From: a virus
DNA: 41,548 nucleotides
Direction: 5' to 3' (one strand)
IMG/VR virus record: IMGVR_UViG_3300019755_000008
Coordinates: 1-41,548 of that record
A program made the translations under genes and the position numbers. Positions 31,526-39,520 of this stretch are shown here, piece after piece (the stretch's first letter is position 1; every line of letters begins with the position of its first letter). The notes beneath the pieces were generated by a model, which was not told where the DNA came from, searched no databases, and saw only the letters and a program-made list of their open reading frames with translations.

Positions 31526-31924
31526 CTATTTCCCCTCCGATTTTCTCTTAATGCTTTCCGCTAGACCCCCGCCGAAATAGAACGAAACTATCATAATCAG
31601 AATTTCTCCCAGCCACATTTTATCCGCGAAATTTCTAGCGTTATTTACATTAGCCATATCCACCCAGCCATACAGTGCCCCAAGTACACCATTTAACATT
31701 ATGAATAAAAACACAAATACGAAGCCGAAAGCTATAAACCTCTGAGCCACCTTAAACGGGGCGTATGCGTCCATTAACTTAATACGGTGTTCCGCTTTAA
31801 ATTTAGTCATTTCCTTTTTATCTGCTGCCTCTTCACTATCCGTGTAGAAAGCGTCGTCGATAAGGTCTCCCGCTTTTTCGATAACTCTATCACTACCAAA
31901 TATTTTACCCAATAGTCCTAACAT
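31526..31924 (-). CDS. Holin-like membrane protein
   Basis: 132 residues. The N-terminus (1-55) is amphipathic and charged (MLGLLGKIFGSDRVIEKAGD), followed by two membrane segments (60-86 and 103-122) and a basic tail ESIKRKSEGK. Layout and place before the endolysin fit the holin family that includes gene-transfer-agent holins (PF11351 type). RBS AAGGAGTAAGAA. Confidence 0.7.
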   Translation of the reverse strand: MLGLLGKIFGSDRVIEKAGDLIDDAFYTDSEEAADKKEMTKFKAEHRIKLMDAYAPFKVAQRFIAFGFVFVFLFIMLNGVLGALYGWVDMANVNNARNFADKMWLGEILIMIVSFYFGGGLAESIKRKSEGK

Positions 31925-31934
31925 TTCTTACTCC

Positions 31935-32000
31935 TTATTTTCCCGTTGTGGGATATGTTGACGGTTTAGTCGAACGCTTTTTCGGTTTTGGTGTTGTCAT
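31935..32000 (-). CDS. 21-residue basic minigene in lysis cassette
   Basis: MTTPKPKKRSTKPSTYPTTG plus a final Lys: 21 residues, Lys/Thr/Pro-rich, with AAGGAGTAAGAA 5 nt before ATG 32000. Its ATG overlaps the TGA of the preceding gene (ATGA), and its stop lies 11 nt before the holin-like ATG with an identical Shine-Dalgarno between. The regular signals make it a likely translated peptide; no function is known. Confidence 0.55.
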   Translation of the reverse strand: MTTPKPKKRSTKPSTYPTTGK

Positions 32001-32494
32001 TTCTTACTCCTTAATTCATTTAGTAACACTTCGAGCGTATCTACCCGCCCGACGGTCTGCGTTAATTGCTTGGGTAAGTTCTCGTCGAATAGTAACCAAC
32101 GTAAAGTATCCTCATTACTTGTAACTTTATTCATTACCCCAGACATTTTCTGGTTAGATAGTTGTATTAACGCGGTATTCTGTGTCGCCGTGTTAGAAAC
32201 GCCCTGTATATTAGTGTTCATTACTTGCAACTGCGTAAACATAGGGGCGTTAGCTGAGTTCGCTATATATATAACTGACCCGAATAAGAGGGCGAAAACT
32301 GTAAGAATAGAAACCGCAGCACCGAGGACCATATTAAAACTCATAGGCTTAGGTCTTACCTCTTGCATAAATGAGTCCATCTTATCGTAAAGTAGGTCGT
32401 TCTTTTCGAATAGTTTACCCACTAACGAGTTAAGAGTATGGACTTCGGACTCTAAGTGTCCTATTATTTTGTCGTGGTCTTTTCCCTCTGCCAT
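31997..32494 (-). CDS. Single-span membrane protein of lysis region
   Basis: 165 residues. Helical N-terminus (10-45, coiled-coil-like), one membrane segment (54-79, MVLGAAVSILTVFALLFGSV), then a Gln/Asn-rich part and a final helix with LEVLLNELRSKK. Possibly a lysis regulator or spanin-like component, but no spanin lipobox or signal is visible. It lies between the DUF1353-like gene and the minigene. Confidence 0.6.
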   Translation of the reverse strand: MAEGKDHDKIIGHLESEVHTLNSLVGKLFEKNDLLYDKMDSFMQEVRPKPMSFNMVLGAAVSILTVFALLFGSVIYIANSANAPMFTQLQVMNTNIQGVSNTATQNTALIQLSNQKMSGVMNKVTSNEDTLRWLLFDENLPKQLTQTVGRVDTLEVLLNELRSKK

Positions 32495-32497
32495 TTC

Positions 32498-32815
32498 CTA
32501 GCCCCTCAGATACTTAGTATAAAATTTAACTGATTGTACCATAGCTTTAGTTATAAAAGACTTTTCTATCTCCAGGAGGATATCCTTAAACAGTTTGTCC
32601 GCTTTAGAATATTCTTTTATAGAGCAGTAGTAATCGTGTGCTATAACCGCAGGTAGAAACTTAGGTTTAAATGGAGGTATAAATATCCAGAATAGCCTCG
32701 GAACGTCGGCACCGTTAGTCTGATATCCTTTAGGGATAACCACACTTTTAACGGCGTAGTCTTCCAGGAGTATAAAACGGTTATCGTTCGTCGGCTGTAG
32801 CTTCGGGTATTCCAT
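32498..32815 (-). CDS. DUF1353-like phage protein
   Basis: 105 residues. The core VIPKGYQTNGADVPRLFWIFIPP, then FLPAVIAHDYYCS and DKLFKDILLEIE is the pattern of DUF1353 (PF07087): G-(x)-T/(x)-D/G-A-S/D-V-P, then A-x-(x)-H-D-x-x-Y. Function unknown; often beside lysis or tail fibre genes in phages, as here. Confidence 0.75.
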   Translation of the reverse strand: MEYPKLQPTNDNRFILLEDYAVKSVVIPKGYQTNGADVPRLFWIFIPPFKPKFLPAVIAHDYYCSIKEYSKADKLFKDILLEIEKSFITKAMVQSVKFYTKYLRG

Positions 32816-32825
32816 GGTTTATCCC

Positions 32826-33194
32826 TTAGCCCAGTGTAAAGAATGCGTTACGTTTATTTACGAACCATACCGCGAAGTCTTGGAAATCTGTTGCAGTAAT
32901 TGGCATTTTAGTACCGTTCGTAAAGTAAATAACCGTATCTGTAATACCCAACTCGAACGCTGCATTAACTTGCACTAAACCGTCTGCGTCGTCTTTCATA
33001 AAAGGCACCAGGTAGTCTACGCTGTTAAGTGTGTATATCTCTCCGTCCACTTTAGGATTAATTACTGGCTCTACATATGTAAGAGTTCGCATTTCAGCCT
33101 CAGTAATCGACGTTAAATCTTTCCCATAGCCTTGCGCCACCTGCCCGTCGTCGTATGCAAAAATTTTGTTATTTTTGTCTTTAAAGAAATTCAT
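32826..33194 (-). CDS. Tail fibre-associated (fibre assembly-like) protein
   Basis: 122 residues. The N-terminus NFFKDKNNKIFAYDDGQVAQG and the motif EAEMRTLTYVEP resemble phage tail fibre assembly proteins. The C-terminal half (GLVQVNAAFELGITDTVIYFTNGTKMPITATDFQDFAVWFVNKRN) resembles a domain seen in fibre-linked phage proteins (DUF4376-like). It follows the fibre gene by 12 nt, the normal place for a fibre chaperone. Confidence 0.6.
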   Translation of the reverse strand: MNFFKDKNNKIFAYDDGQVAQGYGKDLTSITEAEMRTLTYVEPVINPKVDGEIYTLNSVDYLVPFMKDDADGLVQVNAAFELGITDTVIYFTNGTKMPITATDFQDFAVWFVNKRNAFFTLG

Positions 33195-33206
33195 AGTTTA
33201 ATCCTT

Positions 33207-34109
33207 TTATCTTAATTCAATCCAAATAGTTACACTACTGTTTACTACGGTAGCTTTATATGTAGAGCCGTTAGGTATTATCGCCTGCACACTATTACTA
33301 TAAGAAGCCGGTGAAGTTGTCCTAGAACAGTTAGGCACACCGTCTATCTCAACGGATATATTATTTGTAGCAGCAGCCGAAGTCCCATATAGCGAGACCC
33401 AAATAGGTTTACCTGTCGTATTCGTGTATGTTACATTTAGTACCCTACTACCTGTTACATCTTGATAAGTTTGGCCCATACCTAATATAGTACTGTTAAT
33501 ACCTAACGGCGTTATGACTTTTTCGTTATTTGTCCCGGTTCTAATTTCCGCAGCTGTAGCGACTTCCCTACCGGAACTACCCGCGAAGTCGTTAAAGTTA
33601 GTAACATCTGTCCCGTCACTTACTAGGACCGCGCTCCCCCCCGCTAAAACCGCAACGCCAGAACCGCCCGAAACTTTAACCGTAAGAGTTTGTAACGTTG
33701 AGTTCGTAAATATTAAAATACGCCCCACGTCGTCGATAATAATATCACGACCCGCACTTAGCATCACGCCAGTATCGGTTATCTCTAGCTTAGCGTAGAG
33801 GTTCTGGCCTGTTGTAAGTGTGTAGTTAGCGTCCGCCGTAATGTTATGCACTGCCGAACGAACGTTTAATAATTTCCACATAGCGTCGAACTGCTGCGAG
33901 GCTGTAGCGTTATCGGGTGTACCTGACGGCGTAATCCCCGCTTTAGAAGTGATAAACTGCTGGAACCCGAAAAGGTCGTTAACCAGTTTAGCCTCCCACG
34001 GTGTACCCGTCCCGTCTCCTGGCGACGTAATGTTTTGAGCTTTACCGTCCGGATACTCCGAACTTACCGGCGCTACTTTGCCCGGATATGCGTCTATGGG
34101 TCTAATCAT
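33207..34109 (-). CDS. Tail fibre protein
   Basis: 300 residues. The N-terminus (YPGKVAPVSSEYPDGKAQN, GDGTGTPWEAKLVNDLFGFQQF, AGITPSG) is the baseplate-attaching part seen in Mu/P2-type fibres. The middle has Gly/Thr/Val-rich strands, and the last 90 residues (QTYQDVTGSRVLNVTYTNTTGKPIWVSLYG) form a receptor-binding-like tip. It is short for a fibre, so the host contact may be a stubby spike. RBS AGGAGTAATTT. Confidence 0.8.
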   Translation of the reverse strand: MIRPIDAYPGKVAPVSSEYPDGKAQNITSPGDGTGTPWEAKLVNDLFGFQQFITSKAGITPSGTPDNATASQQFDAMWKLLNVRSAVHNITADANYTLTTGQNLYAKLEITDTGVMLSAGRDIIIDDVGRILIFTNSTLQTLTVKVSGGSGVAVLAGGSAVLVSDGTDVTNFNDFAGSSGREVATAAEIRTGTNNEKVITPLGINSTILGMGQTYQDVTGSRVLNVTYTNTTGKPIWVSLYGTSAAATNNISVEIDGVPNCSRTTSPASYSNSVQAIIPNGSTYKATVVNSSVTIWIELR

Positions 34110-34118
34110 AAATTACTC

Positions 34119-34937
34119 CTATGTATAAGTTACTAATATCCCTAGCCACTGCTGGGTCGGGCATATTTTAAGACACAGTTCCTCGAACTCGTCTCTACGT
34201 TTTGGGTCTACTGTAGCTAAATCTCCGAACGTTTCGCCACCGATATATAAAAAATACGGCCACGTGTCGGGGTCTGTCGGAATATTATACCTTATCGGCC
34301 TTTCGTAATAGCTTAAAGTTTCGTCACACTCCGCCAGTAGTTCCCCACATTCTGCCCGAGCTTCCCCACACTGTACCTTAGCCGGTACGGGTTCAAATAT
34401 CTTGTTAACTAGCGCGTAGCCAGTAGGCGAGATAGTTTCCCCCGCCAGGGCGTCCGCTTCGCCACACTGAGCTAGCACCTCACCACACTCGGCGAAATAA
34501 ACTAGCGCCACGTCTCCATCTCTTAAATACGTCAGGGGGTTACGGGGTGTAGCTTCCGCGGCACTGTTAACCGCTGGCTCTGTCCCGGGGACCCACCATT
34601 CGTGGACGTACACATCGAAGCCGTTAGCCTGTAGTGTAGACTGGATATAGTCTGGGTCCTGGCCGCCTAAGGTCTTCCAAGTAATATCTAACCGGTCGCG
34701 GCGTAGCTGCTCAGTAAGACCGTAAGACCTTAGCCCGAACTGCTGCTCCCAGCGCTCGAGTTCCCTAGTCGTACTCGGTAAGATATCAAAGAGAATACGG
34801 TCGTGGTAGTTCTTAACATCCACACCTAGAGGGGCTAGCCCCGCCAGGAACTTACGCAGTGTTTTATCTACGGTAATACGCCACGCGCGAGCGTTAGGTA
34901 ATAAGTGCGTAATAATCCGTAAAAATGTGTCTATCAT
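34119..34937 (-). CDS. Baseplate wedge protein (Mu gp48-like)
   Basis: 272 residues. Helical N-terminus (LRIITHLLPNARAWRITVDKTLRKFLAGL), LERWEQQFGLRSYG, RLDITWKTLGGQDPDYIQSTLQANGFDVYVHEW, and a C-terminal region with ELCLKICPTQQWLGILVTY, as in the Mu gp48 family (DUF2313). A Cys/Glu-rich insert with ECGEVLAQCGEADAL and QCGEARAECGELLAECDE (about 150-210) is unusual. It connects wedge and fibre. ATG overlaps the gp47-like stop. Confidence 0.8.
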   Translation of the reverse strand: MIDTFLRIITHLLPNARAWRITVDKTLRKFLAGLAPLGVDVKNYHDRILFDILPSTTRELERWEQQFGLRSYGLTEQLRRDRLDITWKTLGGQDPDYIQSTLQANGFDVYVHEWWVPGTEPAVNSAAEATPRNPLTYLRDGDVALVYFAECGEVLAQCGEADALAGETISPTGYALVNKIFEPVPAKVQCGEARAECGELLAECDETLSYYERPIRYNIPTDPDTWPYFLYIGGETFGDLATVDPKRRDEFEELCLKICPTQQWLGILVTYT

Positions 34938-36133
34938 AAGTAAATTACCTCTCCGAGTTTAGCTTTTTCTCCTATACCTAAAGTATAAAGGTCTACCAGA
35001 GCAGTAGTTCCCTCTAAGTAGATAAAAGCGTTCGTAAATACTCCACCCGCAGCCGTAACCACGTCGTCCACAACTCCCGAGACCGACGCTTTAGTGATAC
35101 GGTCTTTACGGGGAGGCACCGATAGACCTATAATAAACGGCTCTCTATCTAGGAAAAACTCCGTAAGTGCTGTCTCTATATCCGCCCTAACTTGCGCCAG
35201 GTCGTCGGCCACTAAGCCTGATACCCTAACGTCGAAGCCCGTACGCGTAATCCCGAAAGCGTTTACTAAAGCATTCGCTGGTCTACGTGTAGCTAGCCCA
35301 CTCTGGTCTAAGTCGATAGAGACTAGGACAGCCTCGAGCTGAGCCGTCGTAGGAATGCCATCCGCGTTCCCCGAGCTTGCCACTGTGGCTTCCGCATAGA
35401 CGTCGACCTGCCCCGGGTTAGTGCTTGTATACGGATAAATGTTAACAATACCCGCCGTCTCTTCGCCCCACTGTTCATAGTCAGCGTATGCTCCGCCCTG
35501 CGGTCTCTTTTGAAACCTGTCGACGATACGCTGACGGTAAACCTCGAAGTCTTCCGCGTCTGCACCTGTAACCGTTTGAGATATAACCTCGGTGTCCCTA
35601 GCCACATTAGCCAGAGGGTTAGCGAACGAGATTATCGCTCCCGCCGTTAAGTTTCCTATCGTTCCAGCACCTCCGCCGCCAGCCTGGTCGGCTGCGGCTC
35701 TTACTGTTACCTGCTTAGTCACAGCGTCTAACGCTATAGAACCAATAGTTATATACGTTACGCCGTTCGTAGCTGTAAGCTGCGTCCCAGAAGGTAGCGT
35801 ACCCGTTTGGTTCTCGACTGTTATTTCCACAAGTAGCTCGGCCTGTGTAGCCCCTACCGGGTCTCCAATACCTATAAGTCTACCCCATTCTATAAGGGGA
35901 GTAAGTATCTTACCATTAATAACCGTCTGTTTAGTGCTGGCCGTACTTACGAAAATCTGTAAGAACGTAAAGCCACCGTATTTGTAAAGTAATATAAAAA
36001 CTCCCGCCAGAGCTTTAGCTAGTACACGGATAAACGACTTAGGTAAAAGCGGGATAGTTTGGTTTAGAGAGGCGCTTATCTGTGATACGATATTATCGCT
36101 TATCTCTTGTATAGTTGGCGTTTGTAAACTCAC
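34934..36133 (-). CDS. Baseplate J-like protein (Mu gp47-like)
   Basis: 399 residues. It begins with TIQEISDNIVSQISASLNQTIPLLPKSF; the centre has the typical RQRIVDRFQKRPQGGAYADYEQW and GIVNIYPYTSTNPGQVDVYAEA, and VDLYTLGIGEKAKLGEVIYL at the end. This matches baseplate_J proteins (PF04865), the structural wedge conserved in all contractile systems. Confidence 0.9.
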   Translation of the reverse strand: MSLQTPTIQEISDNIVSQISASLNQTIPLLPKSFIRVLAKALAGVFILLYKYGGFTFLQIFVSTASTKQTVINGKILTPLIEWGRLIGIGDPVGATQAELLVEITVENQTGTLPSGTQLTATNGVTYITIGSIALDAVTKQVTVRAAADQAGGGGAGTIGNLTAGAIISFANPLANVARDTEVISQTVTGADAEDFEVYRQRIVDRFQKRPQGGAYADYEQWGEETAGIVNIYPYTSTNPGQVDVYAEATVASSGNADGIPTTAQLEAVLVSIDLDQSGLATRRPANALVNAFGITRTGFDVRVSGLVADDLAQVRADIETALTEFFLDREPFIIGLSVPPRKDRITKASVSGVVDDVVTAAGGVFTNAFIYLEGTTALVDLYTLGIGEKAKLGEVIYL

Positions 36134-36558
36134 GACGTCGTCCTCCAGTTTTCTACGAATTTAAAAGTCTCTTGGTCTATATTAATAGCTAATTCTATCA
36201 TATTTAACCCTAAAATACTAGCCGATACATTTATATCCGTAGCGACTCCCTCGTTTTTAAACCAGGCTAAGTCCCGTTTCGCCGCGTCTTCGACCCGTAG
36301 TAAGTTCCCAGACGTAATTGGTAGAGACTCTAGTAAGTTCTGCGTCTCGCTTATATATTTGCGTGATTTTTCTGTCTCCGTGATGTTACCCCACCAGGTC
36401 TTATTGTTGTCCGCTAGCCCGTCGTCGTCTTCATTACCTCCGAATAGGGATAAGTAAGCCGCCGTTCGTAGGCCGCCCGACATTTCGACAAGTCCGTTAG
36501 TTACAGATATCTCCCCGTCGTCGTTAGTTTGATACAGTAGTACATCGCCCTCTTGCAT
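36130..36558 (-). CDS. Baseplate protein (Mu gp46-like, gp25/W-like)
   Basis: 142 residues: DVLLYQTNDDGEISVTNGLVEMSGGLRTAAYLSLFGGNEDD, KTWWGN and AAKRDLAWFKNEGVATDINV are hallmarks of the Mu gp46 family. It joins the sheath platform and the gp47-like wedge. It overlaps the next gene by 4 nt. Confidence 0.85.
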   Translation of the reverse strand: MQEGDVLLYQTNDDGEISVTNGLVEMSGGLRTAAYLSLFGGNEDDDGLADNNKTWWGNITETEKSRKYISETQNLLESLPITSGNLLRVEDAAKRDLAWFKNEGVATDINVSASILGLNMIELAINIDQETFKFVENWRTTS

Positions 36559-36569
36559 AGTTTACTCCT

Positions 36570-37079
36570 CTATTCTGTAGGGGTTGACGGGTCGGTCTGG
36601 ACTCCGCCCCCCGCGTCATTTCCGTCGTTTTGTAGGTGCGTGTGGTTGTCTAAGCTTACGCCTGACGCAGTTATCACGTCGCCACCCGTAGTTATACGTG
36701 CGCCGTTCGCTTCTATCTCGCCGTCTGGTTTAAGCGTTAAATAGCCGCCAGCATTGACTAGCGTAGCCTCACCTGTATTTTTTAACCACAGTTCGACGAT
36801 ACTAGCTCCTGAGCTGTCTCTCGAGTAGATACGCTTTTCCCCGGCCGCTGCTTTTTGGTCGTTCTTAGGGTCCAGGTATCCGACTACCGCCGAACCGCCC
36901 GAGCGTTGAATACCTACGTTAACTACGTAATCTCCTGCTAACGGGTGCGCGTCGTCTCCTGGGGCCGAGAAGTGCTCCGCCGTAACGTTTGGCCCACCGC
37001 CCGGGTCGAGCTTAGCGTCTGATAGCTTCGCGCCGTTTCGCGTACCTCTAATAAAGGATAGTAACTTCCCTAGTCCCAT
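36570..37079 (-). CDS. Baseplate spike (Mu gp45-like, with His-x-His tip)
   Basis: 169 residues. N-terminal OB-like part (AEHFSAPGDDAHPLAGDYVV, SAVVGYLDPKNDQKAAAGEKRIYSRD) followed by short beta-helix strands (GYLTLKPDGEIEANGARITT) and the metal-binding tip DNHTHLQND with H146 and H148. In P2/Mu spikes three such chains bind one iron ion and pierce the outer membrane. This supports a Gram-negative host. Confidence 0.88.
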   Translation of the reverse strand: MGLGKLLSFIRGTRNGAKLSDAKLDPGGGPNVTAEHFSAPGDDAHPLAGDYVVNVGIQRSGGSAVVGYLDPKNDQKAAAGEKRIYSRDSSGASIVELWLKNTGEATLVNAGGYLTLKPDGEIEANGARITTGGDVITASGVSLDNHTHLQNDGNDAGGGVQTDPSTPTE

Positions 37080-38290
37080 GGTAACACCTCCGGTATTTTT
37101 CCACTAAACGAACCCGGTATTACTAGGTCTAAAGTAGCTGTCTGACTGTTTTCGTCACGGCTAAACTCTACCGAGCGGATAACGAGGTTATATGGTTCGT
37201 ATATCATAGCATTATTTGACTGTAAATTTACTAAAGTGTTTGGCTGCCACAATTTACCCGCCGGGTCTCTCCATGTATTTACTGATAACTTATAGGATAC
37301 CATATTACCAAACATACGTCCAGCTTTAGCCTCTACGGCCTCCTTAAGGGTCCCCGACTCTGCGTCTTGGGCCAGGAACGTAAACGGTCGTAACAAGGTA
37401 GTAAGTTTCCCGTTTTTAACGGTAAATACATCGCCAGCAAGTCCTACGACGATAGGTTCTATCCCTGTAACGTGGCTATAGTAATCCTGTGGGTTAAATG
37501 TAGGCGAAACTGATACGACCGGACTCTCGCCCTGGCGTAATTTTGCTACAGGTACCCCATTCTCTATAGATTTACGGAATAGTAACTCCCCGCGTTCGGT
37601 GCTGGATATAACTAAGTTACGCTGACGTGCTAGGTCTGAGATAAAGTCTAGTAACTTCTGTCCCGGATTTATAGCCACACGTTCAAAGACTGCGCCTGGT
37701 TCCGCTTCGAATACTGCGCTAAGGCCGAAAGGCTTTATGACTGCATTCGTAAGCGCTTGTAAATTCTGGTTATTATATTCTAACGGGTAGGCACTCGCTG
37801 GAGCCGTACAGTCATTAAGTACACCTGGCATAGAGTATGCGCTTACCTGTATAACTTTACTGTCCCCCAGTGTAGGTATTACAGATATCATTGTCCCCTT
37901 AAAAAGAGGTTCGCCGCCGACCGTAATCTCGGTAGATTTAAACGAGAACGGTCTAAACGTCTCTTTAAAACTAGCCAGGTTAGGCTCGAACGGTGCCCCT
38001 ATGTCTAGCGTATCCATATTATCGATACCACGCGTAAGCTTTATAGACGTCCAGAACCTAAAACGTTTACCGTCAATTAATAACGCTACCTCGTCCAGGT
38101 TTTCCGCCTCGGCGGTCTGCGGCTTGTTTTCATTAGCTGTGGGGTTCGCTGGTATGATTAAAGACGTACCAGGTTGCAGCGGTTCACTTGCACCCGGGTT
38201 CGCTTGTATAATATTGCCCGTGTACTGTTCGGTACCGTACTGCTTGCGCGATATAAGTTCGAACGTGTCGCCAGATACTACACTATACAT
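37070..38290 (-). CDS. Baseplate hub (Mu gp44-like) with N-terminal LysM-like domain
   Basis: 406 residues. Residues 1-47 look like a LysM or gpX-type domain (SVVSGDTFELISRKQYG, QPGTSLIIP). The remainder is a gp44/gpD-type hub: VALLIDGKRFRFWTSIKLTRGIDNMDTLDIG, FKGTMISVIP, KLLDFISDLARQRNLVISSTERGELLF. In P2 the LysM protein (gpX) is separate; here it is fused. It forms the trimeric hub between tube and spike. Confidence 0.85.
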   Translation of the reverse strand: MYSVVSGDTFELISRKQYGTEQYTGNIIQANPGASEPLQPGTSLIIPANPTANENKPQTAEAENLDEVALLIDGKRFRFWTSIKLTRGIDNMDTLDIGAPFEPNLASFKETFRPFSFKSTEITVGGEPLFKGTMISVIPTLGDSKVIQVSAYSMPGVLNDCTAPASAYPLEYNNQNLQALTNAVIKPFGLSAVFEAEPGAVFERVAINPGQKLLDFISDLARQRNLVISSTERGELLFRKSIENGVPVAKLRQGESPVVSVSPTFNPQDYYSHVTGIEPIVVGLAGDVFTVKNGKLTTLLRPFTFLAQDAESGTLKEAVEAKAGRMFGNMVSYKLSVNTWRDPAGKLWQPNTLVNLQSNNAMIYEPYNLVIRSVEFSRDENSQTATLDLVIPGSFSGKIPEVLPWD

Positions 38291-39518
38291 AATATACCAC
38301 CTCTTTACCTTTTGGAAGCTCTAATATTTCCGAGCCGCTAAAATCGTTACTATCGATTAAGAAGTCCAGCTTATCATCTACACTACCGTAAAGCTCTGCC
38401 GTTAAATCCACGATAGTACGAGCGCGGTCTAGGATTATTCTACGCTCTTGCTTTAGTGAGAACGATATCTCAACTAAGAACCCTGCCGTAAGAGCTACAG
38501 CGTTCTGGAGTTGCTGGTACGCTGCTCCTGTGTCTATCGCTTCCAGTTCTGTGAGGTTCGCGTCTTTCCAGGTGCTTACTTCGTCGAACTGTTCTAACAC
38601 TGCCGCTGCTGCCTCGATAGCGTCTGCGCGCGTCTCGAATTGATTATTAACAGTCGATAGTACAGACCCAGTAACATATGTCGCCGCGTATAAATCTTTA
38701 GTATAAAAGTCGATAGGGTCTGCGCTTATGCTAGTCTCGCCGTCTGCGTCTGATATAAGAGATGTAGCCAGGTTTTTATATGCGTCCAGTTTAGCCGTAA
38801 TTAATGAGAACGCCCTAGCTGGTGCCTGGATAAGTTGCATAGTCTGAAACGCTAACGTAAGCGGTTGTCCGATTAACACGTCAATACCGCGATTAATCGA
38901 GTCATTAATGGCCTTAAATTCCGCCCGTACCTCTGCGACTGTATCAGCTACCACACCAAGGCCGCCCTCTACGTCGTCTAAAAAGATGTCATATTTATTT
39001 TTAAAGGTAGCTTTTTTAACGGCCGTATCTAAATTAATATTTTCTTCGAACTCTGCCGCCTGCGAGCTATTGAACGCCTCGACTGCTGCTACGACTTCAC
39101 TCGCGGGGTCGTTCTGTGCGCTCGGATAAATAAGTCCAATAGTAGACATAAACGTAACTTCTATTATAGCCTGGTTTCCGGCTGTCTTAAGGTCGTCTCG
39201 TCTCGTAATATTTCCCGTAGGTACTACATCCACAGTTCCGTAGATAGGGTGCTCCAGTTTCCCAGCCCCGACTTCAAAGAGTGCAGCGTCGAACGCGTCC
39301 GCCTCTAGGTCATAATTTGCGCCCCAGAATATGCAGAGTAACGGAAACATACGCCCGTCGCTTCCGTTCGGCTGCACATATGTACCGTCCGCGTCCGGGA
39401 ACCCGAAGTTAGCTGTCCTTTTATTACGCGAGTTACTTACATTCTCGAACTCGAACGTATAACGGTCGCCTGACGGGGAGATATACGCCGCCTCTTTTAA
39501 TCTGTCAGTCCACGACAT
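38283..39518 (-). CDS. DNA circularisation-type baseplate protein (Mu gp43-like)
   Basis: 411 residues. It starts MSWTDRLKEAAYISPSGDRYTFEFENV, followed by DVVPTGNITRRDDLKTAGNQAIIEVTF, the signature of the DNA_circ_N family (PF07157) named after Mu gpN. Despite the name, it is a tail/baseplate component between tape measure and hub. The C-terminal two thirds are helical. It overlaps the hub gene by 8 nt. Confidence 0.88.
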   Translation of the reverse strand: MSWTDRLKEAAYISPSGDRYTFEFENVSNSRNKRTANFGFPDADGTYVQPNGSDGRMFPLLCIFWGANYDLEADAFDAALFEVGAGKLEHPIYGTVDVVPTGNITRRDDLKTAGNQAIIEVTFMSTIGLIYPSAQNDPASEVVAAVEAFNSSQAAEFEENINLDTAVKKATFKNKYDIFLDDVEGGLGVVADTVAEVRAEFKAINDSINRGIDVLIGQPLTLAFQTMQLIQAPARAFSLITAKLDAYKNLATSLISDADGETSISADPIDFYTKDLYAATYVTGSVLSTVNNQFETRADAIEAAAAVLEQFDEVSTWKDANLTELEAIDTGAAYQQLQNAVALTAGFLVEISFSLKQERRIILDRARTIVDLTAELYGSVDDKLDFLIDSNDFSGSEILELPKGKEVVYYV

Positions 39519-39520
39519 AT

